From VMFP01 sp964630025 (GTDB lineage: Bacteria > Patescibacteriota > Andersenbacteria > UBA10190 > CAIZMI01), in assembly GCA_964630025.1 (NCBI GenBank), contig CAZVRG010000013.1, forward strand, positions 1 to 27,514: DNA of 27,514 bases. Direction: 5' to 3'. This document shows, one piece after another, positions 6,857-14,605 of the stretch. A program made the translations under genes and the position numbers. Every line of letters starts with the position of its first letter. The first letter of the stretch is position 1. The notes below the pieces were generated by a model that had not been told where the DNA came from, did no database searches, and worked only from the letters and a program-made list of their open reading frames with translations.

Positions 6857-7519
6857 ATGAACCGTTTCCCACAGACGAACGCGCAATTTATTGCTGTTCT
6901 CGTTGTTGCTGTGGGAGCCATCAGTGCGCTTGCCGTGTTCCAACGTTCTTCGTCGATCAGCAGTTTTCTCAAGGCTGATACCGCTCGTTTGGGCGGCGTG
7001 TGCTATATCGGTAACGTTAAACCTTCAAAGAATGGTGATCTGTTGACGCAGTGTGTTCCCGTCACAAGTGCGGAAGAATGTCAGGCGGAAGCAAGTGGAA
7101 GGCCGTTTCTTATTGTTCCAGGCGGGACATGCCCCAACCTCACGAATGCGGATAGCTGCACGCGGGCCGGCACCGAACTCTTATGGGGGGAGCGTGGTAG
7201 CGGCGCTGGAGCCACAAAAGAACATGCGCTCGAATCCGCGCGGCAGGATTGTGCCACGAAACTGATAAGCACGAAAGAGTACGCGCTGAAGTGTCCTGTC
7301 CAATGTACGCGGTATATCAAATACTTTGCAGCGAAGTGCGCGATAACGGGAGAATCCACCGGCGGCGACGATCCCGATGATGATGTATTTGTAGCGGACT
7401 GTACGTGCTCTGGACTCTTCGCGTGCACCCAGCAAAGTCCGCGACCGGAACCTATTCCCGTTCCGCTTCCTGATGGGCAGCCGCCACCGCCAACGGATTC
7501 GCCACACATGGTTTTCTAA
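6857..7519 (+). CDS. Cys-rich exported protein of unknown function
   Basis: 220 residues. The N-terminal hydrophobic helix at about 11-28 (FIAVLVVAVGAISALAVF) is preceded by a short polar tail, as in a signal anchor or signal peptide. The rest is predicted to be outside the membrane. It holds about 14 cysteines, in pairs such as KCPVQC, DCTCSG and the GTCPNLTNADSC segment, suggesting a disulfide-bonded fold. An acidic stretch (GGDDPDDD) and a Pro-rich C-terminal tail (PEPIPVPLPDGQPPPP) follow. I do not recognise the family. It has its own near-leaderless promoter after fba and converges on the htpX gene on the other strand. Confidence 0.75.
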   Translation: MNRFPQTNAQFIAVLVVAVGAISALAVFQRSSSISSFLKADTARLGGVCYIGNVKPSKNGDLLTQCVPVTSAEECQAEASGRPFLIVPGGTCPNLTNADSCTRAGTELLWGERGSGAGATKEHALESARQDCATKLISTKEYALKCPVQCTRYIKYFAAKCAITGESTGGDDPDDDVFVADCTCSGLFACTQQSPRPEPIPVPLPDGQPPPPTDSPHMVF

Positions 7520-7605
7520 GGCGTATTCACTCCACGCGTCTTTACGCCATCTGCTCGAGTGCACGGATGCTCCCGTTCATACCTTCATGGAACATATATC
7601 CAGTC

Positions 7606-7631
7606 AAAAAGTGCTATCATTCATGATAGCA
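7606..7631 (-). terminator. Intrinsic terminator for lemA-htpX
   Basis: TGCTATCAT (7612-7620) pairs with ATGATAGCA (7623-7631). Read leftward, the hairpin is followed by TTTTT (7610-7606), which fits termination of the leftward lemA-htpX transcript. Confidence 0.75.
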
Positions 7632-7668
7632 ATTTCATACGCTCTACTTTTGGCGCCCGGTTGAGACT

Positions 7669-8568
7669 CTACGCCATTTCCTGAAGCGCTTGGATGCGCG
7701 CTTCGATCGGCGGGTGCGTGGAGAACAGGCCCGCGAGTGCTTTGCCGGAGAGCGGGTTGGCGAAATAGAGGTGTGCGGTTGCGCGGTTTGCGGTTTCGAC
7801 GGGCTGATGATGCGCCTGTATTTTTTGCAGTGCGCTCGCGAGCCCTGTTGGGTATCGTGTAAGGAGAACACCGGAAGCGTCGGCCAGAAATTCGCGGCGG
7901 CGGGAAATGGCGAGCTGAATGAGTTGCGCGATTAACGGCGAGAGGATCAGAAATATCAGACCGATAATCGCGAGGGCATTACCCGCTCCGCCTCCGCGAT
8001 CATCGCGATTGCGTCCGCGTCCGCCAAATCCCAAAAAGCGCGAGCGGAAAAACCAGTCGCCCAAAAGCACAACCGTGCCGACAAGCACCGCGACGATCAT
8101 CATCAGACGGATGTCATAATTCTGGATGTGCGACAGCTCATGCGCGAGCACGCCTTCCAACTCCGTTTTCTCGAGGTGCTCGAGCGCTCCGGTTGTCACG
8201 GCAACGGACGCGTGTTTCGGATCCCGACCGGTTGCAAACGCGTTGATCGCGGGGGAGGGAATGATATACAGCTTTGGCATGGGAAGACCCGCGGTGATGC
8301 TCAAGTTCTCCACGAGACGGTGAAGCTCGAGCGCCTGCTCTTTTGTGACGGGCTGTGCGCCGTTTGACGCAAGCGCAATCTTGTCGCCAGCGAAGTACCC
8401 GGTGAGCGCAGAACCAAGTGCAAATACCCCCGCAATCGGGAGAGCCGCCGTTCCGCCGTCCTCAACCTGATCGAATGCCCAGCCGACGGTAATGACGAGC
8501 ACGACAAACAGCCCAATAAACAGGGCCGAACGGCGCTTATTGGAGGTGATTGAGGAGTAGGCGGTCAT
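7669..8568 (-). CDS. htpX: HtpX-like membrane zinc metalloprotease (M48)
   Basis: HtpX proteins degrade damaged or misfolded membrane proteins. The protein has 299 residues. Two N-terminal transmembrane helices lie at about 14-32 and 41-60. The zinc site HELSH is at 143-147 with the third ligand Glu226 in RRREFLADASG. Two more hydrophobic segments are at about 155-171 and 197-222. The conserved STHPP segment lies near the C-terminus. A Gly/Arg-rich loop (GFGGRGRNRDDRGGG) sits between the third and fourth helices. It is the second gene of a leftward pair after lemA, a partnership common in bacteria, but a G-rich repeat separates them. All catalytic residues are present. Confidence 0.96.
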   Translation of the reverse strand: MTAYSSITSNKRRSALFIGLFVVLVITVGWAFDQVEDGGTAALPIAGVFALGSALTGYFAGDKIALASNGAQPVTKEQALELHRLVENLSITAGLPMPKLYIIPSPAINAFATGRDPKHASVAVTTGALEHLEKTELEGVLAHELSHIQNYDIRLMMIVAVLVGTVVLLGDWFFRSRFLGFGGRGRNRDDRGGGAGNALAIIGLIFLILSPLIAQLIQLAISRRREFLADASGVLLTRYPTGLASALQKIQAHHQPVETANRATAHLYFANPLSGKALAGLFSTHPPIEARIQALQEMA

Positions 8569-8574
8569 GACGGA

Positions 8575-8646
8575 GGGAGCAGGGGACAGGGATCAGTGAA
8601 CAGGGGGCGTGTCGTCACTGCTCCCTGTTGCCTGCTCTCTGTTCCC
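8575..8646. repeat. CAGGG-type imperfect inverted repeat between lemA and htpX
   Basis: The left arm is built of GGGAGCAG, GGGGACAGGG and CAGTGAACAGGG units. The right arm is their imperfect complement (CACTGCTCCCTGTTG, CCTGCTCTCTGTTCCC). It fills the whole spacer between the lemA stop and the htpX start. No ribosome binding site for htpX is visible in it. Confidence 0.65.
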
Positions 8647-9259
8647 TTAGAACTTTACTTTTGGCGTTTCGCGCGCGGCCGGTTCTTCGTCCAGATCAAA
8701 GAACTCGCGTTTGACAAACTTGAACAGGTTGGCCACCAAGGNNNNNNNNNNGATCAAAGAACTCGCGCTGCGAGAAGCCAAAGCTGCCCGCCAACAGGTT
8801 TGCCGGGAACGATTGGATTGCCGTATTGAGATCCCGCACCGTGCCGTTGTAGAATCGGCGCGCGGCTTGGATTTTGTTCTCGGTGTCCGAGAGCTCACGC
8901 TGCAGTTCGAGGAAATTCGTATTGGCTTTCAGGTCCGGGTATTGCTCGGCGACAGCGAACAGCGTCTTTAATGTCCCCGTGAGCGCGTTTTCCGCCTTCG
9001 CGTGCTCTCCCGGGGTTTGCGCGCCCATGGCGCGCGTACGTGCTTCCGTGACCTCCATCAGCACATTCTTTTCATGTGCGACATACCCTTTCACCGTCTC
9101 TACAAGATTCGGAATAAGGTCATACCGACGCTTCAGCTGTACTTCGATGTCCGACCAGGCTTCAGAAGCCTGATTGCGTACACTGACGAGACGGTTAAAC
9201 GTCCAGATTGCCCACGCAACGACCACCGCAAGAATGATAAGAAGAACCCAGCCGATCAT
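8647..9259 (-). CDS. lemA: LemA family protein (interrupted by a 10-N assembly gap)
   Basis: LemA proteins are membrane-anchored helical proteins of poorly known function, often next to HtpX. The N-terminal helix is GWVLLIILAVVVAWAIW (residues 3-19). The family core follows: VRNQASEAWSDIEVQLKRRYDLIPNL, then VKGYVAHE, LKANTNFLELQ, and RRFYNGTVRDLN before PANLLAG. Met 9259 is preferred to an upstream Met at 9328 because it leaves only two residues before the anchor helix. The C-terminal coding sequence crosses the N run at 8742-8751: REFFD is encoded on both sides of the gap in different frames, and the stop after PKVKF is at 8647-8649. The true sequence across the gap is uncertain, so the exact length is unknown. 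Confidence 0.9.
8742..8751. other. Assembly gap (10 N) inside lemA
   Basis: Ten N. The 16-base string GATCAAAGAACTCGCG occurs on both sides, at 8694 and at 8752, which suggests overlapping or variant contig ends rather than a true insertion. Confidence 0.9.
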
Positions 9260-9306
9260 GTCTGATACCCAGCGTATTGTGAGCAGACTATTTTTGCAAG
9301 TCGTCG

Positions 9307-9315
9307 TGATATACT
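9307..9315 (+). promoter_or_regulatory. Extended -10 promoter of gap (leaderless)
   Basis: TGATATACT is an extended -10 element (TG, one base, TATACT). The hexamer ends 6 nt before ATG 9322, so the start codon is at the predicted transcription start. The lemA start lies 62 bp away on the other strand. No clear -35 box is seen, as expected for extended -10 promoters. Confidence 0.65.
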
Positions 9316-9321
9316 CATGGC

Positions 9322-10329
9322 ATGGCACTCCGCATCGCGATTAATGGGTTTGGGCGTATCGGACGACCGAGCTTCAAGATTGCGTTGGAGAAGCCGGACG
9401 TGGAAATTGTCGCGATCAATGATCTGACAGACCCAAAGGCGCTCGCACATCTGCTGAAATACGACACGGTGTACGGCCGGTATGGGAAGGATGTTTCTGT
9501 GGATGGCGCTGCGCTCGTCATAGATGGGCGGAAGATTCCTGTGTATGCCGAAAAAGATCCTGCAAAGCTCCCATGGAAAGATCTCAGCGTTGATGTGGTA
9601 TTGGAGTGCACCGGCTTTTTCACGACGCGAGAAAAAGCGAAGGCGCATCTCGCAGCGGGCGCGCAGCGCGTCATTATTTCCGCGCCAACGGACAGTCCGG
9701 ATGTGGATACGTTGATTCTTGGCGTCAACGATGCGCAGCTCGCCGATCAGGACATTATTGCGAACGGGTCCTGCACAACGAATAACGTTACGCTCGTTCT
9801 CGCGATTCTGGAGGAAGCGCTTGGTGTCGAGAAAGCCATGATGACGACCGTGCACGCGATTACCGCTACGCAGAATCTCGTGGACGGGCCGAATAAAGAT
9901 CTGCGGCGTGGTCGCGCGGCAGGATGGAACATTGTGCCCACGACGACAGGGGCTGCGGAGGCGACAATTCGCGCGCTGCCAGCCATGGAGGGAAAGTTCA
10001 CGGGTATTTCCATGCGTGTGCCCGTGCCCACGGTGTCTATTGCAGATTTTGCTGTTGTGACAAAGCAGCCGACGACTGTTGATGCGGTGAATACTCTCTA
10101 TCGTTCAGCGGCAGAGAATGAACGGTACGCAGGCATTATTGCAGTCACGGACGAACCAGTCGTCTCAAGCGATTTCATTGGTGACCCGCATTCGGCGATT
10201 GTCGATGTGCAGCTGACGCAGGTTGTCGGAGGCAATCTCGTGAAGGTGGTCGCGTGGTATGACAACGAATGGGGATATGCGAATCGGCTGGTGGAACAAG
10301 CCATCGCTGTTGGACGAACGGTAGGGTGA
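9322..10329 (+). CDS. gap: Glyceraldehyde-3-phosphate dehydrogenase, type I
   Basis: Oxidises and phosphorylates glyceraldehyde-3-phosphate to 1,3-bisphosphoglycerate with NAD(P). The protein has 335 residues, normal length. The Rossmann start INGFGRIGR (7-15) and Asp34 after the second strand favour NAD. The catalytic Cys151 is in GSCTTN and the partner His178 in TTVHAIT. AGWNIVPTTTGAA, RVPVPTVSIAD and WYDNEWGYANR are all present. A small deviation is Asn-Gly before SCTTN where most family members have Ala. It is the first gene of the gap-pgk-eno cluster and is transcribed from a leaderless promoter. An A-rich hairpin repeat separates it from pgk. Confidence 0.98.
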   Translation: MALRIAINGFGRIGRPSFKIALEKPDVEIVAINDLTDPKALAHLLKYDTVYGRYGKDVSVDGAALVIDGRKIPVYAEKDPAKLPWKDLSVDVVLECTGFFTTREKAKAHLAAGAQRVIISAPTDSPDVDTLILGVNDAQLADQDIIANGSCTTNNVTLVLAILEEALGVEKAMMTTVHAITATQNLVDGPNKDLRRGRAAGWNIVPTTTGAAEATIRALPAMEGKFTGISMRVPVPTVSIADFAVVTKQPTTVDAVNTLYRSAAENERYAGIIAVTDEPVVSSDFIGDPHSAIVDVQLTQVVGGNLVKVVAWYDNEWGYANRLVEQAIAVGRTVG

Positions 10330-10356
10330 GGACATAGAGCAGGAAAATTTCTGCAG

Positions 10357-10453
10357 CGCAAAATGCAAAGAGCAAAAATCAAAAGTCAGCCAAGAACTCA
10401 AAAGCACTTTTTGCTTTTTGGTTTCGCTTTGCCTTTTGCGTTTTGAATTTTGC
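10357..10453 (+). repeat. A-rich/T-rich hairpin repeat family B, copy 2 (gap-pgk spacer)
   Basis: The left arm begins GCAAAATGCAAAG and continues with CAAAAATCAAAAG, almost identical to copy 1. The right arm is T-rich (CTTTTTGC, GCTTTGCC, TTTTGCG, TTTTGAA) and complements it imperfectly. It ends about ten bases before the pgk ATG. Confidence 0.75.
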
Positions 10454-10463
10454 CCTCCCGTTC

Positions 10464-11651
10464 ATGGCGCAAGGCCAGTTAAGGACTCTTCGTGGGGTAG
10501 AGGTACAAGGAAAGCGTGTACTGTTGCGCGTAGATTGCAATGTGGCGGTGGACGAGGAAGGGCGGCCGATGCCTGGTGGGGAACAGCGGCTGCGTGCCAT
10601 CCTGCCAACCATTCAGCACTTGCAGTCCCAAGGCGCACGCACCATTCTTCTCTCTCATCTCGGACGTCCGGGCGGGAAACATGTTGAGACGTTGCGTCTC
10701 GAGAACGTTGCACGCCAATTACGCGCGCTTGCGGGGTTTCCCATTCGCTACGTGCCGGATATTCATGGAGCGCAGGCGCGCGCGGCAAGCGAGCAGTTGC
10801 GCGACGGCGAGGTGATCCTCCTTGAGAACCTTCGCTTTGATGCAGGGGAGGAAAAAGCGGACCTCCTGTTTGCGGAAGCGCTCGCGGCGCTTGGCGAACT
10901 TGTGGTGCAGGATGCCTTCAGTGTGTCACATCGGAAGCATGCGTCTGTCGCCGTGTTGTCGCGTCTCCGACCATCCTATGCAGGATTGTTGCTCGAAAAA
11001 GAAGTGGCGATGCTCGAGCGCGTGCTCACTACTCCCGAGCGTCCCGCGGTTGCCATTCTCGGTGGCGCAAAGCTGGAGACAAAACTGGGTCTCATGCGTC
11101 ATCTTCTCACGCGCGTGGATGTGATTCTCACTGGAGGTGGAATTGCGAATACGCTGCTGCGCGTTGGCGGCGCATCGCTGCGCGTTGGCTTGGTAGAGAC
11201 GCAACCGCCGCCAGAGGTCACAGAGCTTCTTTCGGAGCATCGAAAAAACATACAGATGCCCACCGACGTTCGTGTGGTTCGCGGCGTGGGGCGAGAGGTG
11301 CATCCATTGATGCTGCCAGTGTCTGCGCTGACGCCCGCGGATGACGTGCGCGATATCGGACCGGAAACTGCAGCAGCGTACTGCGCCATCATTGCGCAGG
11401 CAAAAACGTGTGTGTGGAACGGGCCGGTCGGAAAGTTTGAAGAGCCGCCGTTTGATGAAGGAACGAAGCACATTGCTCGGTGCGTGCAGTCATCCCCCGC
11501 CTTTTCTGTTGTTGGGGGCGGTGATACGGTGAGAGCGATTTCCGAAATGGGTTTGCTCCAGAAATTTACCCATGTCTCTACCGGAGGCGGAGCCATGCTC
11601 ACGTTTCTTGAAGGCGCGCCGATGCCCGGACTGGAGCCGCTCTATGGCTAA
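10464..11651 (+). CDS. pgk: Phosphoglycerate kinase
   Basis: Transfers the acyl phosphate of 1,3-bisphosphoglycerate to ADP. The protein has 395 residues, normal length. Substrate-side motifs are LLRVDCNV (27-34), LLSHLGRPGG (near 70), LLENLRFDAGEE (near 119) and the SVSHRKHAS segment. Nucleotide-side motifs are AILGGAKLETKLGL, WNGPVGKFE and VGGGDTVRAI near the C-terminus. ATG 10464 is preferred to an in-frame ATG at 10443 because the earlier one lies in the T-rich repeat arm. There is no Shine-Dalgarno sequence; the stretch before the ATG is C/T-rich. Second gene of the lower-glycolysis cluster. Confidence 0.98.
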   Translation: MAQGQLRTLRGVEVQGKRVLLRVDCNVAVDEEGRPMPGGEQRLRAILPTIQHLQSQGARTILLSHLGRPGGKHVETLRLENVARQLRALAGFPIRYVPDIHGAQARAASEQLRDGEVILLENLRFDAGEEKADLLFAEALAALGELVVQDAFSVSHRKHASVAVLSRLRPSYAGLLLEKEVAMLERVLTTPERPAVAILGGAKLETKLGLMRHLLTRVDVILTGGGIANTLLRVGGASLRVGLVETQPPPEVTELLSEHRKNIQMPTDVRVVRGVGREVHPLMLPVSALTPADDVRDIGPETAAAYCAIIAQAKTCVWNGPVGKFEEPPFDEGTKHIARCVQSSPAFSVVGGGDTVRAISEMGLLQKFTHVSTGGGAMLTFLEGAPMPGLEPLYG

Positions 11652-11770
11652 CGCACAAAGGCAAAGGGCAAAACGCAAAACGCAGAACGAAGCCGAAAAG
11701 GCAAAGACTCAGAACGTTTTTTGTTTTTCATTTCCCTTTGCGTTTTCCGTTTTGCACTTTACGTTTCATC
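11650..11770 (+). repeat. A-rich/T-rich hairpin repeat family B, copy 3 (pgk-eno spacer)
   Basis: The left arm is purine-rich (AACGCACAAAGGCAAAGG, then AAAACGCAAAACGC). The right arm is T-rich (CCCTTTGCGTTTTCC, GTTTTGCACTTTACGTTT). The arms pair imperfectly over about 30 positions. It is more diverged than copies 1 and 2 but has the same design and the same position just upstream of a start codon. Confidence 0.7.
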
Positions 11771-11779
11771 GGTAGTTTC

Positions 11780-13087
11780 ATGTCCGCAACCATCTCCTCC
11801 ATCCGTGCATTGGAAATCCTCGATTCCCGAGGCGACCCTACGGTACGCGTAACAGTCACGCTCGATGATGGCTCGACGGGCGAAGCGTCTGTTCCATCCG
11901 GTGCGTCTACCGGCATTCATGAGGCACACGAACTGCGTGACGGCGACGCGCAGCGGTATCGCGGAAAGGGCGTGCAGAAAGCGCTTGCCTTCGTGGAAGG
12001 AGAAATCCAGAAAGCGCTGAAACGGAAAAAGGCGGATGCGCAGGAAAAAATTGATGACGCACTCAAACGCCTTGACGGCACAGAAAACAAAGAACGTCTC
12101 GGTGCAAACGCGATCGTAGGCGTGTCACTTGCCGTTGCACGTGCTGCTGCGGCATCCGCGCAGCTGCCGCTGTATGTGTATCTTCGACGCCTTACAGGGG
12201 AGTCAGCCGACGGTGCGTACACGCTTCCCGTACCGCATATGAATATTGTGAACGGGAAAAAGCACGCCGATTCGGGACTCGATATTCAGGAGTTTATGAT
12301 GCTCCCCATAGGAGCGCCATCATTCAAAGAAGCGCTTCGGGCAGGAAGCGAGGTCTTCCATGCACTGGGCAGTAGTATCTTCTCCATGGGACACAGTCGG
12401 AGTGTCGGTGATGAAGGCGGATACGCGCCTCGTCTTGAGCGGAATGACGAGGTTTTCGGACTTCTGGAACGCGCGGTGGCCACAACAGGACGAACAGCGG
12501 GGAAAGATATTGTCTTCGGTTTCGACGCGGCCGCATCGGAATTCTACGATGCGAAAGAACGCGCGTATGTGTTGAAAGCGCCAAGCGTGACGCTTCCGAC
12601 AGAGCGTCTCGTCGCACTCTATGCGGAATGGATCAGCACATGGCCGCTCAAAACCATCGAGGATCCGCTGGAGCAGGATGATTGGGATGGGTGGAGAAAG
12701 GCCACGGAAAAATTGCGCGGGCTTGGCGCGCAGGTCGTCGGCGACGATTTCTTTGCCACGAATGTGGAGCGCTTGAAAAAAGGGATCGAGCGGAAATGCG
12801 CAACCGCTATTCTCGTGAAAGTGAATCAGATCGGGACGCTGTCAGAAACGCTTGCTGCGATCGCGCTTGCGCAGAAGCACGGGTACGGCGTGGTCATTTC
12901 GCATCGCTCCGGCGAGACTGCGGACACTTTTATTGCGGATCTGGCAGTGGCCACCGACGCCGGGCAAATAAAAACCGGTAGCCTGTCACGGAGCGAGCGT
13001 GTCGAAAAATACAATCGTCTTCTTGCCATCGAACGCGAGTTGGGTGACCGTGCGCGGTATGCAGGAACGTCTGCATTGGCCGTCTAA
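11780..13087 (+). CDS. eno: Enolase
   Basis: Dehydrates 2-phosphoglycerate to phosphoenolpyruvate, with magnesium. The protein has 435 residues, normal length. The N-terminal signature is ALEILDSRGDPTVRV, then PSGASTGIHEA near residue 40 and GANAIVGVSLA near 109. Catalytic and metal sites are seen in VGDEGGYAP (Glu), FGFDAAASEF (Asp), IEDPLEQDDW (Glu), VVGDDFFATN (Asp), ILVKVNQIGT (Lys) and SHRSGET. ATG 11780 is chosen because an in-frame ATG at 11738 lies in the T-rich repeat arm. The last gene of the gap-pgk-eno cluster, it is followed by a terminator-like hairpin. No phosphoglycerate mutase gene is found between pgk and eno. Confidence 0.98.
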   Translation: MSATISSIRALEILDSRGDPTVRVTVTLDDGSTGEASVPSGASTGIHEAHELRDGDAQRYRGKGVQKALAFVEGEIQKALKRKKADAQEKIDDALKRLDGTENKERLGANAIVGVSLAVARAAAASAQLPLYVYLRRLTGESADGAYTLPVPHMNIVNGKKHADSGLDIQEFMMLPIGAPSFKEALRAGSEVFHALGSSIFSMGHSRSVGDEGGYAPRLERNDEVFGLLERAVATTGRTAGKDIVFGFDAAASEFYDAKERAYVLKAPSVTLPTERLVALYAEWISTWPLKTIEDPLEQDDWDGWRKATEKLRGLGAQVVGDDFFATNVERLKKGIERKCATAILVKVNQIGTLSETLAAIALAQKHGYGVVISHRSGETADTFIADLAVATDAGQIKTGSLSRSERVEKYNRLLAIERELGDRARYAGTSALAV

Positions 13088-13108
13088 CGCTCCTTCTTGA
13101 TTTTGTAG

Positions 13109-13149
13109 CGGGAATCATGCATCATGAGTCCCGTTCATCTCTTTTCTTT
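13109..13149 (+). terminator. Terminator after eno
   Basis: CGGGA-A-TCATG pairs with CATGA-G-TCCCG around a CAT loop (13109-13133). A T-rich, interrupted run follows (TTCATCTCTTTTCTTT). Confidence 0.65.
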
Positions 13150-13209
13150 CCGCGCAGGAGCGTGGAATGTCAGGGCTCAACATTGCGGTACGGGGAGTGC
13201 TTGGACCGA

Positions 13210-14535
13210 ATGAAGGACCCACCGTCACCGTTTATGGATCCGCATGTAACAGCAGACACCACATTCTCCGAACTCGGATTGGCACCATCGGTGCTCGCGG
13301 TGCTTACACGTTTGAAGTTCACCGTTCCAACACCCATCCAGACAAAAGCGATTCCCATTGCGGTTGAAGGAAAAGATCTCGTCGGTATTGCCCAAACAGG
13401 CACCGGCAAAACGCTTGCGTTTGCCGCTCCGCTGCTTCAACGTGTCGCGCACACAAAGAAACGCGGCCTCATCTTGCTTCCTACACGAGAACTCGCGCTC
13501 CAAGTGGAGGAAACCCTGCAAGAGATCGGACGATCGTTTCACGTGCGCACCGCACTCTTGATTGGTGGAGGATCGATGCTGCGGCAGAAGGAAGCGCTTA
13601 AGCGCAATCCGCATGTCATCGTCGGCACTCCCGGGCGCATCATCGATCATTTGCAACAGCGCACGCTCCACCTCCGCGATATCGGCATTCTCGTGCTGGA
13701 CGAAGCAGATCGCATGCTCGACATGGGGTTTGCGCCGCAACTCGCACAGATTCTCGAACACGTCCCAAAAGAACGACAAACCATGCTTTTTTCAGCCACC
13801 ATGCCATCCGTCATTCACACAATGGCCGCGCGACATATGAAAATGCCCGTGCGCATCGAAGTCGCGCCCGCAGGAACGGTTGCAGAGCGCGTGCATCAGG
13901 AATTTTTCGTTGTTGGGAACAATCAGAAGAATCGGTTGCTCGACAAAATTCTGAATGAACATACCGGCTCCGTCCTCGTCTTTTCCCGGACAAAGCATGG
14001 CGCAAAGAAACTCTGCCGCGCGGTCCGCGCGATGGGGCACAGCGTCGAAGAGATCCATTCAAATTTATCTCTGTCGAAACGCCGCGCATCCTTGGAAGGA
14101 TTCAAGCGCGGGACACATCGTGTGCTTGTGGCAACGGATATCGCCGCTCGTGGCATTGACGTGACGAATATCGAGCTGGTGGTGAATTACGACGCGCCAA
14201 ACAGTCCGGAAGATTACGTACACCGTGTCGGGCGTACGGGACGCGCAGGAAAGGTTGGGCACGCGATGACATTTCTCACGCCCGATCAGCGAGGGAAACT
14301 GCGCAGCATTGAGCAGTTGATTCGCGCGTCCGTGCGCATTACGCCCCTTCCGGAACTTCCGCCGGAACGTGCGCATACCGCACAGGTGGAGATGCGTCCG
14401 TCTTCATACCCGACGGGTTCCCGTCCTCCTTCACGTCCCGGTCAACACCATCGTGGCCGAAGTCCTCGCGGGCGCTTTCGTGGAAGCGGGCACGATCGTC
14501 CTTATCACCGAAAACGCACCCACCAGCGCGGATAA
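13210..14535 (+). CDS. DEAD-box RNA helicase (RhlE/CsdA-like)
   Basis: ATP-dependent RNA unwinding, likely in ribosome assembly or RNA decay. The protein has 441 residues. The Q motif (FSELGL...PTPIQTKAIP) is followed by motif I AQTGTGKT (61-68), Ia PTRELA, Ib TPGR, II DEAD (164-167), III SAT (195-197), motif V ATDIAARGID and motif VI HRVGRTGR (from 338). The last 70 residues are Arg/Pro/Gly/His-rich and disordered, a usual RNA-binding tail. Possible starts are ATG 13210 and ATG 13234; the first is preferred because GGGGAG lies 12 bases upstream. The frame is open further up, into the eno terminator, which I do not count as coding. The gene is flanked by eno and recJ and is probably its own unit. 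Confidence 0.93.
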   Translation: MKDPPSPFMDPHVTADTTFSELGLAPSVLAVLTRLKFTVPTPIQTKAIPIAVEGKDLVGIAQTGTGKTLAFAAPLLQRVAHTKKRGLILLPTRELALQVEETLQEIGRSFHVRTALLIGGGSMLRQKEALKRNPHVIVGTPGRIIDHLQQRTLHLRDIGILVLDEADRMLDMGFAPQLAQILEHVPKERQTMLFSATMPSVIHTMAARHMKMPVRIEVAPAGTVAERVHQEFFVVGNNQKNRLLDKILNEHTGSVLVFSRTKHGAKKLCRAVRAMGHSVEEIHSNLSLSKRRASLEGFKRGTHRVLVATDIAARGIDVTNIELVVNYDAPNSPEDYVHRVGRTGRAGKVGHAMTFLTPDQRGKLRSIEQLIRASVRITPLPELPPERAHTAQVEMRPSSYPTGSRPPSRPGQHHRGRSPRGRFRGSGHDRPYHRKRTHQRG

Positions 14536-14586
14536 CCTGTTTCTCACATACGGTTCTTTGGGTACTCGAACCCGAGAGGCTCGAGC

Positions 14587-14595
14587 TGCTACACT
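14587..14595 (+). promoter_or_regulatory. Extended -10 promoter of recJ-rnhA
   Basis: TGCTACACT fits an extended -10 element (TG, one base, TACACT). It lies 10 nt before ATG 14606, which predicts a leader of about four bases. Confidence 0.55.
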
Positions 14596-14605
14596 GTAAA
14601 AGGCC

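Noticed and set aside
14540..14600. Possible tRNA T-arm on the minus strand (GGGTTCGAGTACCC) downstream of the helicase gene
   Set aside because: The arm has only three pairs, and no anticodon or acceptor stem can be formed upstream of it. It is more likely a small hairpin in the spacer before recJ.
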